Virus record (IMG/VR): IMGVR_UViG_3300042473_000438
Span: 1 to 26,191 of that record
DNA from: a virus
Direction: 5' to 3' (one strand)
Length of the DNA stretch: 26,191 nucleotides
Shown: positions 5,846 through 10,828 of the stretch, piece by piece
Numbering within the stretch: position 1 is the stretch's first letter
Layout: every line of letters starts with the position of its first letter
Position numbers and translations under genes: made by a program
Notes under the pieces: generated by a model
What the model was told of the DNA's origin: nothing
The model's database searches: none
Seen by the model: only the letters and a program-made list of their open reading frames with translations

Positions 5846-6085
5846 CTATTCTTCTTCAATAAAAACATACAACGGAATTAAATCAGTGTAAGCAAATTGA
5901 ACAATTTCTTTTTCACCAAATTCGTTTTCTGTTTGTATGTCATAGTTATCTCCAGTGGAATCACTTTCAATAAAAATAACTTCAACAATGTCATCACCGA
6001 TTTTAATTAAATCACCAAGCATTAATTGATCTGGTGTTAAGTTATCTGCGTTTATTAATTCCATGCTTACCATTGTATCACTCAT
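5846..6085 (-). CDS. acidic beta-rich hypothetical protein (79 aa)
   Basis: ATG 6085 overlaps the TAA of the upstream gene (TAATG). The sequence LMLGDLIKIGDDIVEVIFIESDSTGDNY... and the closing hydrophobic strand LIPLYVFIEEE suggest a small SH3-like barrel in which the GDLIKIGDD turn is the hallmark; this is inference. It is the last gene of the five-gene operon starting at 7012. Confidence 0.75.
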   Translation of the reverse strand: MSDTMVSMELINADNLTPDQLMLGDLIKIGDDIVEVIFIESDSTGDNYDIQTENEFGEKEIVQFAYTDLIPLYVFIEEE

Positions 6086-6405
6086 TACTCTAACCCCAAT
6101 CCTAATTCAAATCCTAAGTCTTCGTCATAGTCTTCAATGTTTTCTGGCAACCATGCATGAAGGTGGTGTTGCTCAATGATAGCCCATACTGGTGCAGCGG
6201 TTAAGCCCTTGTACAAAATACCATCAGGCATTTCAATAGTCTCGTCCCACAAATCCTCATGAGCAAAGTCAATAGCCTGTATGCATACTGGCACCATGCT
6301 TAGTGGTACTGGTGGATAGTGATTACCTTGTAAATGATAACCAATAGCCTGTTCAAGGCTTATGTCAATGTTTTCTGCTAAGTCTGTTGCAAAATTACTT
6401 CCCAT
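6085..6405 (-). CDS. actinophage-type small protein (106 aa)
   Basis: ATG 6405 follows the upstream TAA directly. The stretch LQGNHYPPVPLSMVPVCIQA (residues 26-45), followed later by AIIEQHHLHAWL, is a pattern I associate with small conserved proteins of Streptomyces and other actinobacterial phages, although I cannot give the family a name or a function. The C-terminus is acidic. Coupled within the operon. Confidence 0.7.
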   Translation of the reverse strand: MGSNFATDLAENIDISLEQAIGYHLQGNHYPPVPLSMVPVCIQAIDFAHEDLWDETIEMPDGILYKGLTAAPVWAIIEQHHLHAWLPENIEDYDEDLGFELGLGLE

Positions 6406-6624
6406 TTACTTACCCCCTACAATTCCTGAGCGATACAAAATCTTTGTATGCATTTTGCCTGACGGCTCTGATAGATTAACTGTTCGGTATTCGTTAGCAA
6501 ATCCGTGGTCTACAAAAGACTCAAAACTTTGCACGGCAGATAAAGCATCACTAAATCTACCAATCCAATTAGGCTTAGTCTCACTATCGTTAGTGCTAGT
6601 AACTGAGTATAGGTATTCGTTCAT
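6406..6624 (-). CDS. small hypothetical protein (72 aa)
   Basis: ATG 6624 overlaps the upstream TAA (TAATG), with AAGGAGAA 6-10 nt upstream. The sequence MNEYLYSVTSTND...WIGRFSDALSAVQSFESFVDHG suggests an alpha/beta mini-domain; no Cys and no membrane span. Function unknown. Confidence 0.75.
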   Translation of the reverse strand: MNEYLYSVTSTNDSETKPNWIGRFSDALSAVQSFESFVDHGFANEYRTVNLSEPSGKMHTKILYRSGIVGGK

Positions 6625-6800
6625 TATGCGTTCTCCTTATAGAATTCGTTCATTACTGTTTCAGCATACCATGTTGAGTATTCATTTTCAAGAGATACGC
6701 CCTTGTTGCACTCACAAAATTCTGAGTCAAATTCTCCATGACCATTACCCCAAAAGAGTACGCCTTCGTCATAGCAATCATAGCAATTCCAATTATTCAT
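6624..6800 (-). CDS. small Cys-rich protein (58 aa)
   Basis: The frame MNNWNCYDCYDEGVLFWGNG... has CYDC (residues 6-9) and CEC (29-31), a likely zinc knuckle. ATG 6800 overlaps the stop region of the upstream gene (TAATAATG) and its TAA overlaps the next ATG, so it is coupled at both ends. Rich in Trp and Tyr. Function unknown. Confidence 0.75.
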   Translation of the reverse strand: MNNWNCYDCYDEGVLFWGNGHGEFDSEFCECNKGVSLENEYSTWYAETVMNEFYKENA

Positions 6801-6802
6801 TA

Positions 6803-7012
6803 TTATTCTCCAATCTTTACTGCAAGTATGCGGTATGTATCTTTTAGATTAAATACTGAGGGATAGTGAGGGCGAACCTGAACACGATAACTTTCGCAAT
6901 CGGCATACCATACATCAGATTTTTCGGCTGAGATAATTTCTCCCGTAAGTGTACGGGACTTATAAGTTTTTCCTACAAGTAGGTTTTCTATTGTATAGAC
7001 ATTTGCTGACAT
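6803..7012 (-). CDS. small beta-rich protein (69 aa)
   Basis: ATG 7012 (MSANVYTIENLLVGKTYKSR...) has AAAGAGG 6 nt upstream; a TTG two codons earlier is the alternative. The LLVGKTY-turn and short strands resemble the small SH3-like proteins elsewhere in this arm, but similarity is too low to call a paralogue. It is the first gene of the operon 7012 to 5846, behind promoter H. Confidence 0.7.
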   Translation of the reverse strand: MSANVYTIENLLVGKTYKSRTLTGEIISAEKSDVWYADCESYRVQVRPHYPSVFNLKDTYRILAVKIGE

Positions 7013-7044
7013 GAGCAACCTCTTTCGTTTTTGTTATTAAATCT

Positions 7045-7067
7045 ATCCTACCATGAGGGTCTGACAA
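7045..7067 (-). promoter_or_regulatory. TTGTCAG-class promoter H
   Basis: TTGTCA (7067-7062), 11 bp, TAGGAT (7050-7045) on the minus strand. Drives the operon 7012 to 5846. Confidence 0.65.
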
Positions 7068-7169
7068 ATCTTTGTTATTTATTTTTTTCTTACTATGTAA
7101 GTCTAGCCTATTAGTCATAAATTATCAACCTACTAACGAGTAATCTTAAATAGTGAGACGCTCAGTGGG

Positions 7170-7185
7170 TGTGATAAATCTCACA
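7170..7185. promoter_or_regulatory. CRP/GlxR-like palindrome (perfect)
   Basis: TGTGA-TAAATC-TCACA, the same half-sites and spacer as the site at 5780-5795. It lies in the 205-bp gap between promoter H and the next stem-loop element. Confidence 0.6.
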
Positions 7186-7197
7186 TCTTAAATGACC

Positions 7198-7227
7198 TGT
7201 GGATAAACTGGTCTGACCTGTGGAAAA
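7198..7227. promoter_or_regulatory. DnaA-box pair
   Basis: TGTGGATAA (7198-7206, perfect) and TGTGGAAAA (7219-7227, one mismatch), both preceded by CC, 21 bp apart in the same orientation. CACGTG follows at 7231-7236. Confidence 0.55.
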
Positions 7228-7254
7228 CGGCACGTGCATTTTTTTTGATGTGTT

Positions 7255-7278
7255 GAGCAGTTTTAGATCATGCTCAGG
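7255..7278 (-). repeat. 24-nt stem-loop element, copy 6
   Basis: Perfect GAGCA/TGCTC stem and 11-nt loop, 9 nt after the stop of the gene at 7288-7482. Confidence 0.7.
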
Positions 7279-7287
7279 ATTTTATTT

Positions 7288-7482
7288 TTATTTTAGAGTT
7301 GCAAGAAATTCTTGCGAGTCCATGCAAGCATCAAAAAATTTCTGTTCATCAAATCTTGGATTGTCAGAAGCAAACCACTCACTGAATTCAAAAATTAAAT
7401 CTTGAAAATCACCTGAGTCGATTGTGTTAGAAAACTTTTGAAGAATTTTTGCAGTTTCAATGTAGTCTTTGCGAGTCATCAT
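7288..7482 (-). CDS. small helical protein (64 aa)
   Basis: ATG 7482 overlaps the TGA of the gene at 7479-7571. The sequence MMTRKDYIETAKILQKF... resembles short 'MTRKDY' proteins that recur in actinobacteriophage early regions, whose function is unknown. Two or three helices, acidic C-terminal half, one Cys. Last gene of the operon starting at 7992. Confidence 0.75.
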   Translation of the reverse strand: MMTRKDYIETAKILQKFSNTIDSGDFQDLIFEFSEWFASDNPRFDEQKFFDACMDSQEFLATLK

Positions 7483-7571
7483 TTATGAACACACTCGCTT
7501 TCTATTTCATGACCAAACTCATCTACCAATTCCTCATAGATTTCATCCATGTAGTCTAAGTAATCGCTCAT
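7479..7571 (-). CDS. mini-protein (30 aa)
   Basis: The frame MSDYLDYMDEIYEELVDEFG... is a strongly acidic amphipathic helix. It is coupled at both ends: ATG 7571 overlaps the TAA of the upstream gene and its TGA overlaps the next ATG. Function unknown. Confidence 0.65.
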   Translation of the reverse strand: MSDYLDYMDEIYEELVDEFGHEIESECVHK

Positions 7572-7777
7572 TATTCGGCCACCTTTAGAATTGCATAGGA
7601 CCCACCCGCATTTATTTCATCAAGTGCAGGCTTTAGTGCAGGCGCTAACAATTCTTTTAGCATTCCCTCAAGCATTGCAATTTGCATTTCTTTTTCTAGT
7701 GCAAGCAGGCGCATTCCTACTGGATGAGTTTCGTCTACCTCAGTGATAAACTTTAGATTGTGTTCGATTTGTACCAT
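7571..7777 (-). CDS. small helical protein (68 aa)
   Basis: ATG 7777. Sequence MVQIEHNLKFITEVDETHPV... with a Leu/Met-rich middle helix (LLALEKEMQIAMLEGMLKEL). No Cys or membrane span. Second gene of the operon from 7992, with a 17-nt gap to it. Function unknown. Confidence 0.75.
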   Translation of the reverse strand: MVQIEHNLKFITEVDETHPVGMRLLALEKEMQIAMLEGMLKELLAPALKPALDEINAGGSYAILKVAE

Positions 7778-7794
7778 TGTTAGTTTTCCTATTC

Positions 7795-7992
7795 TTAGTT
7801 TGGGTTTGTAAGTGTAAGAGTGCCACGAAGGACACCGCTAATTCCGAGAGTGTCGCAAGCGACTTTAACAGATACGCCAACAGGTAATTGTGTTGGGTAT
7901 GTTGAGATAAATTGAGCAACCGCACCTTTTGAGGCAAGGTCGATTTTCTTTACAGAACCATTAAAGGTTTCTAGTTTTACAGTGTATGTCAT
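7795..7992 (-). CDS. small beta-rich protein (65 aa)
   Basis: ATG 7992 with GAAAGG upstream. The sequence MTYTVKLETFNGSVKKIDLASKGAVAQFISTYP... alternates strands and one helix. It is preceded by promoter I and, further up, a second canonical promoter at 8137-8165. Function unknown. Confidence 0.75.
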   Translation of the reverse strand: MTYTVKLETFNGSVKKIDLASKGAVAQFISTYPTQLPVGVSVKVACDTLGISGVLRGTLTLTNPN

Positions 7993-8025
7993 TTATTGAC
8001 TACCTTTCGTTTAATTGATAAGACT

Positions 8026-8048
8026 ATCCTATCATGGGGGGCTGACAA
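8026..8048 (-). promoter_or_regulatory. TTGTCAG-class promoter I
   Basis: TTGTCA (8048-8043), 11 bp, TAGGAT (8031-8026) on the minus strand. The centre of the CRP-like site at 8076-8091 lies 52.5 bp upstream of the first base of the -10. Confidence 0.65.
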
Positions 8049-8075
8049 ATTGGGCACTTATTTGCTTAGGCTCAC

Positions 8076-8091
8076 TGTGATACTCGTCACA
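8076..8091. promoter_or_regulatory. CRP/GlxR-like palindrome (perfect)
   Basis: TGTGA-TACTCG-TCACA, 28 bp beyond the TTGTCA box of promoter I. Confidence 0.6.
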
Positions 8092-8136
8092 TTTATTTGC
8101 TAAGGCTCATTGCTTATTTATCTTTATTTAATTGTT

Positions 8137-8165
8137 ATACTAGAAGTATAGCAAAGAAATGTCAA
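8137..8165 (-). promoter_or_regulatory. canonical sigma-70-type promoter
   Basis: TTGACA (8165-8160), 17 bp, TAGTAT (8142-8137) on the minus strand, giving a leader of about 135 nt into the operon starting at 7992. Confidence 0.65.
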
Positions 8166-8204
8166 AAAGTCAAATCGACACACCGTAAATAGGGGAAATA
8201 ATCG

Positions 8205-8245
8205 TGTGACCTTAAACACATTAGTTATACACACCCTGTGGATAA
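8205..8245. promoter_or_regulatory. CRP-like site plus inverted DnaA-box pair
   Basis: TGTGA-CCTTAA-ACACA (8205-8220, one mismatch) is followed by DnaA-box consensus TTATACACA (8225-8233) and, inverted 3 bp on, TGTGGATAA (8237-8245). CACGTG follows at 8254-8259. Confidence 0.55.
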
Positions 8246-8265
8246 CTTTTTGCCACGTGCAAAAA

Positions 8266-8299
8266 ATCGCAGAGTTTTTATTTCTGCGATCCTTTTTTT
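8266..8299. terminator. bidirectional intrinsic terminator
   Basis: ATCGCAGA (8266-8273) pairs with TCTGCGAT (8283-8290), an 8-bp perfect stem with a 9-nt loop. A-run 8261-8266 gives a U-tract for leftward RNA and T-run 8293-8299 one for rightward RNA. It ends the seven-gene leftward operon 9280 to 8303. Confidence 0.85.
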
Positions 8300-8302
8300 A
8301 TT

Positions 8303-8392
8303 TTATTCTTTTACAAAAGAGTAAAGTCCATAAAATAAACAAATAAAAGAAAACCAAAACAATGCGTTTCCACTTATAAAAAAGTTACTCAT
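8303..8392 (-). CDS. single-helix membrane peptide (29 aa)
   Basis: The frame MSNFFISGNALFWFSFICLF... is almost wholly hydrophobic and aromatic after residue 9, a likely single transmembrane helix ending in VKE. ATG 8392 overlaps the TGA of the upstream gene. The terminator follows 12 nt later. Function unknown. Confidence 0.65.
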   Translation of the reverse strand: MSNFFISGNALFWFSFICLFYGLYSFVKE

Positions 8393-8481
8393 TTATTTTC
8401 CTCAATTTCATTTAGTAAATCCCAAAGTATTGGTTCTAACTCTAACGCAACTGCATCAAGTTTTTCTTGAAGTGTTTTCAT
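8389..8481 (-). CDS. acidic mini-protein (30 aa)
   Basis: MKTLQEKLDAVALELEPILW... is an amphipathic helix. Both ends overlap neighbouring genes by 4 nt (ATGA), which supports it as coding. Function unknown. Confidence 0.65.
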   Translation of the reverse strand: MKTLQEKLDAVALELEPILWDLLNEIEENK

Positions 8482-8627
8482 TGTGATACCACCTCTACAT
8501 GAAAAGCGTTAAACTTTTCTAATTCGTTTTCGCTAAGTGGGCGAAGTGTTTTGTTTAGAGCAAATACCGCCTCTAATTCACTATCCGATTCGCATACATA
8601 CGAAACTAACACATTGTATTTAGTCAT
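8478..8627 (-). CDS. small hypothetical protein (49 aa)
   Basis: MTKYNVLVSYVCESDSELEA... has a strand-helix-strand look and ends in VEVVSQ. ATG 8627 overlaps the upstream TAA (TAATG); its TGA overlaps the next ATG. Function unknown. Confidence 0.65.
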   Translation of the reverse strand: MTKYNVLVSYVCESDSELEAVFALNKTLRPLSENELEKFNAFHVEVVSQ

Positions 8628-8764
8628 TATGCAATCTCCAATTCGTTATAGTCAATGACCTCAAAGTCATGTCGTTCTAGTGGCATAGCCTTTAGCCATG
8701 ATAGGGCAGACTCAAAGTCCTCAGCCTCAATAGTGACCATTAGGTCAAAGTTAAATAGTGTCAT
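8627..8764 (-). CDS. small hypothetical protein (45 aa)
   Basis: MTLFNFDLMVTIEAEDFESA... with a strong GGAGG ribosome-binding site 7 nt upstream. It resembles a compact strand-helix-strand 'V.I.A.dfesA' domain seen in many small phage proteins. Coupled at both ends. Confidence 0.7.
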   Translation of the reverse strand: MTLFNFDLMVTIEAEDFESALSWLKAMPLERHDFEVIDYNELEIA

Positions 8765-8928
8765 TACTTTACCTCCTTGTATAAAAAGTCCCAAGCCTTA
8801 CGGCATAACACGATAGACTTGCAGTTATCGCAACAGATAACCCCATGAGGGTTAAGGTCTACATCATAGACATCAACGCTTGCTGATGTTGCCCCACATA
8901 CTGAGGGGATATTTACAAAGGTACTCAT
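8764..8928 (-). CDS. small Cys-rich protein (54 aa)
   Basis: MSTFVNIPSVCGATSASVDV... followed by CCDNC (residues 32-36) and LCRKAW. A zinc-binding fold is likely. ATG 8928 overlaps the TGA of the upstream gene. Function unknown. Confidence 0.7.
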   Translation of the reverse strand: MSTFVNIPSVCGATSASVDVYDVDLNPHGVICCDNCKSIVLCRKAWDFLYKEVK

Positions 8929-9107
8929 TTTCTAAGTCCTTCCTTTCCATAAGTGTTAATAAAATCAGGGAGAGCCATAACGCCCTTGTAGTCTTTACAT
9001 CTTGGGCAAAATCTATTCCACCCGTCAAATAGTGTTATGCAAAATGCACAAATGTTATCCATAGCGCATAAGCCTTGTTCATCTATAAATTGCATAGTGT
9101 CGTTCAC
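8925..9107 (-). CDS. zinc-ribbon-like protein (60 aa), GTG start
   Basis: Starts at GTG 9107, which overlaps the TGA of the upstream gene (GTGA). CAFC (residues 20-23) and CPRC (34-37) form a classical four-Cys zinc ribbon, with an aromatic stretch LFDGWNRF between. Could bind nucleic acid or a host protein; nothing decides this. Confidence 0.75.
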   Translation of the reverse strand: MNDTMQFIDEQGLCAMDNICAFCITLFDGWNRFCPRCKDYKGVMALPDFINTYGKEGLRK

Positions 9108-9280
9108 TTAGACACCTTCCAATCTGTCCACATAGGCAAACGCTCAGGGTCGGTATCGTTATACCAACGCTCAATGTTTTGTTCACAATCCATGCAGAAA
9201 GTGAATTGGTCATCTCCAATTTCGGAGATAGCAGAAACCATAGGGCTATGGTCTTTACATAGTGTGTTTAGTGTAGTCAT
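9104..9280 (-). CDS. small Cys-containing protein (58 aa)
   Basis: MTTLNTLCKDHSPMVSAISE... then CMDC (residues 29-32) and a Trp-rich tail (ERWYNDTD, MWTDWK). Possibly a zinc knuckle with CKDH. First gene of the seven-gene leftward operon driven by promoter J; GAAAGGTAGG lies upstream of ATG 9280. Confidence 0.7.
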   Translation of the reverse strand: MTTLNTLCKDHSPMVSAISEIGDDQFTFCMDCEQNIERWYNDTDPERLPMWTDWKVSK

Positions 9281-9335
9281 TTTGACCTACCTTTCTTTAA
9301 GGGATTTCTTTACCCTTGTTTTTCTTTATACTGTA

Positions 9336-9358
9336 AGTGTAGCATGGGGGTCTGACAA
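9336..9358 (-). promoter_or_regulatory. TTGTCAG-class promoter J
   Basis: TTGTCA (9358-9353), 11 bp, TACACT (9341-9336) on the minus strand. An alternative reading is TTGTCA-17-TACAGT. Confidence 0.6.
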
Positions 9359-9390
9359 ATTGAGGGGTACAAATAGGATAAATCGGACAT

Positions 9391-9406
9391 TGTGAGGTGT
9401 ATCACA
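9391..9406. promoter_or_regulatory. CRP/GlxR-like palindrome (perfect)
   Basis: TGTGA-GGTGTA-TCACA, upstream of promoter J. The 9407-9490 stretch holds no gene; a GTGTCG/CGACAC motif recurs beside these sites (9473, 9522, 9621). Confidence 0.6.
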
Positions 9407-9503
9407 TGAGATACAAGTCACATTTTTGGGGGGTATTATAACGATTTCATAACAATAGTAATTTTATCGGTGTGTCGACTTGACAAAATCGGCACGTGCT
9501 CGA

Positions 9504-9569
9504 TGTGGTGTAAATCACATGCGACACGCCGTATAGGTACTTGACTTTTGGCAGGGTATGTGATAGGAT
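9504..9569 (+). promoter_or_regulatory. canonical promoter with upstream CRP-like site
   Basis: TGTGG-TGTAAA-TCACA (9504-9519) lies upstream of TTGACT (9541-9546), 17 bp, TAGGAT (9564-9569). The distance from palindrome centre to the -10 is 52.5 bp. CACGTG is at 9493-9498. First of two tandem rightward promoters. Confidence 0.65.
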
Positions 9570-9602
9570 ACTCCTATAACAATTAAATAACAGGATAATC
9601 CA

Positions 9603-9668
9603 TGTGGTACACATCACATGCGACACACCCGAAAAACAGGCTAATTTGTCAGTACCCTATGATAGGAT
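9603..9668 (+). promoter_or_regulatory. TTGTCAG-class promoter K with upstream CRP-like site
   Basis: TGTGG-TACACA-TCACA (9603-9618), then TTGTCA (9646-9651), 11 bp, TAGGAT (9663-9668). The palindrome centre is again 52.5 bp from the -10. It is the only rightward copy of this promoter class and drives the cluster 9706-10323. Confidence 0.7.
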
Positions 9669-9705
9669 ACTAGGTATAAAGATTAAATAAAGAAAGGTCA
9701 GATAA

Positions 9706-9801
9706 ATGACACTAGATGAATACAAGGCTTATGTAGAAGCCCAGCGCAAGGAAAGCCTAGCGCAAGCCCTAACCCTACTAAAGAAAGGTGCTAACAAATG
9801 A
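9706..9801 (+). CDS. mini-protein (31 aa)
   Basis: MTLDEYKAYVEAQRKESLAQ..., one charged helix, with AAAGGTC upstream. Its TGA overlaps the next ATG. First gene after promoter K. Function unknown. Confidence 0.65.
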   Translation: MTLDEYKAYVEAQRKESLAQALTLLKKGANK

Positions 9802-9944
9802 GCACACTAGAAAGAATAAGAGCAGAGCAACAGGCTCGCTATGCTATCCAACGAGAGAAGGATAAGGCTAAGATAGAGGCTATGTTTGCTAGTCACTCTC
9901 GCCCACTAAATAACCAATACCTTTTAGAGAAAGAAGAAAACTAA
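9798..9944 (+). CDS. small basic helical protein (48 aa)
   Basis: MSTLERIRAEQQARYAIQRE... is a highly charged helix. Start overlaps the previous stop (ATGA) and its TAA overlaps the next ATG. Function unknown. Confidence 0.65.
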   Translation: MSTLERIRAEQQARYAIQREKDKAKIEAMFASHSRPLNNQYLLEKEEN

Positions 9945-10063
9945 TGAACCCTTTTACATACATCATTGATTTATTAGATGAATACGATTACATGGGGCCA
10001 ATCGGTGCCTTTGTTGGTGTTGCAATAGCAATCATCACCGCTTTTGTTATTGGAGGTAACTAA
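9944..10063 (+). CDS. single-pass membrane peptide (39 aa)
   Basis: MNPFTYIIDLLDEYDYMGPI is followed by a hydrophobic helix (GAFVGVAIAIITAFVIGG, residues 21-38) at the C-terminus. Overlaps the previous stop (TAATG) and abuts the next ATG. Function unknown. Confidence 0.65.
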   Translation: MNPFTYIIDLLDEYDYMGPIGAFVGVAIAIITAFVIGGN

Positions 10064-10225
10064 ATGAAAAGCAATTTTGAGATTACACAAGAGATTAACA
10101 CTCTTGCTAAAAAGCACTATCAAGACATGGACTTAGCGTTCATGTGGGGTTGTGCTCAAGCATTACTATCAACAAGTCAATTAGACATTATTCTTGGAAT
10201 ACTAAAAGAGAAAGAGGTCGCATAG
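10064..10225 (+). CDS. small helical protein (53 aa)
   Basis: MKSNFEITQEINTLAKKHYQ... two or three helices, one Cys. Follows the previous stop directly; its TAG overlaps the GTG of the next gene. Function unknown. Confidence 0.65.
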   Translation: MKSNFEITQEINTLAKKHYQDMDLAFMWGCAQALLSTSQLDIILGILKEKEVA

Positions 10226-10323
10226 TGAACGCTATGTACGCACACACCTGCGAGTTTTGCGGGGATACAGGTATCATCATTTTCTCTGAGAAAGAGACCC
10301 GCATAGACCCTTGCAAATGCTAA
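10225..10323 (+). CDS. zinc-ribbon mini-protein (32 aa), GTG start
   Basis: CEFC (residues 9-12) and CKC at the very C-terminus give a compact zinc ribbon, CxxCGDTG...PCKC. GTG 10225 overlaps the previous TAG (TAGTG); an internal ATG at 10234 is the alternative start. Last gene of the cluster from promoter K. Confidence 0.65.
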   Translation: MNAMYAHTCEFCGDTGIIIFSEKETRIDPCKC

Positions 10324-10326
10324 ACA

Positions 10327-10431
10327 AATTGCAGGCACTAGTGCTAAACTAAACCATGGTACTAGTGCTTGGGGCAATTGCATGGAGATCGTAGCCAATA
10401 AATCGTAGCACTATGGGCGCACTATTTTTTT
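10327..10431 (+). terminator. complex hairpin region with T-run, likely terminator
   Basis: CACTAGT (10336-10342) pairs with ACTAGTG (10361-10367), and AATTGC (10327-10332) with GCAATT (10374-10379). TAGTGC (10363-10368) can instead pair with GCACTA (10419-10424), which is directly followed by seven T (10425-10431). No gene lies here; 10432-10500 is AT-rich with a palindrome ATGTAT-C-ATACAT (10452-10464). Confidence 0.5.
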
Positions 10432-10500
10432 GTGTGTATTTTCTGTATAGTATGTATCATACATCTGGACAAAATATTCAGATTTTAGGCTATTTGGGTT

Positions 10501-10530
10501 TTACAAAATTTTTCAGAATTATGCTATAAT
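10501..10530 (+). promoter_or_regulatory. promoter, extended -10, leaderless start
   Basis: TTACAA (10501-10506), 18 bp, TGC-TATAAT (10525-10530), then exactly 6 nt to ATG 10537. Confidence 0.7.
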
Positions 10531-10536
10531 GGTTTA

Positions 10537-10629
10537 ATGACTGAAGACACATATAAAGGGAAAAACTGCTGTTCTGCATGCACATGCACAAACCCTCATC
10601 AATCAAAACCACAAGTTACAGAGGAATAA
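10537..10629 (+). CDS. leaderless Cys-rich peptide (30 aa)
   Basis: MTEDTYKGKNCCSACTCTNP... carries a CCSACTC cluster (residues 11-17). The next protein ends with a very similar CCRDCSC cluster. Metal binding or a disulfide-rich fold is possible. The ATG lies 6 nt past a strong extended -10, so the mRNA is probably leaderless. Function unknown. Confidence 0.65.
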   Translation: MTEDTYKGKNCCSACTCTNPHQSKPQVTEE

Positions 10630-10630
10630 A

Positions 10631-10828
10631 ATGGGAATCCTAGACAATTTAGAAAATTCCTGGGACATAGAAGTCAGACCAGAACCAAGCAATCCAAAGT
10701 TTGAATCAAGTCCATTCCCAGTAACAGACAACATGGGAAGAGATCAGTTCTGGATAGAAGATCAAAACCTGGCTGTAAAATTATTTTCAGAAACCTGCTG
10801 CAGAGATTGTAGTTGTAAAAATGGATAG
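10631..10828 (+). CDS. small protein with C-terminal CCxxCxC cluster (65 aa)
   Basis: ATG 10631 lies 1 nt after the previous stop, with GAGGAA upstream. The first 50 residues are acidic and Pro-rich; the end is ETCCRDCSCKNG, matching the CCxxCxC cluster of the preceding peptide. The shared cluster suggests a common metal partner or dimerisation, or a fission of one gene. Function unknown. Confidence 0.7.
   Translation: MGILDNLENSWDIEVRPEPSNPKFESSPFPVTDNMGRDQFWIEDQNLAVKLFSETCCRDCSCKNG

Noticed and set aside
7740-7937. 65-codon minus-strand frame overlapping 7571-7777 and 7795-7992
   Set aside because: It is an alternative frame over two better-supported genes and its composition is Gln/Thr/Leu-biased.
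9602-9673. Possible 23-aa leader peptide after the first rightward promoter (AGGA upstream of ATG 9602)
   Set aside because: It would run straight through the CRP-like palindrome and the TTGTCAG promoter, whose conservation explains the sequence better.
10177-10398. 73-codon minus-strand frame
   Set aside because: It lies antisense to two well-linked small plus-strand genes and the hairpin region, with no ribosome-binding site.
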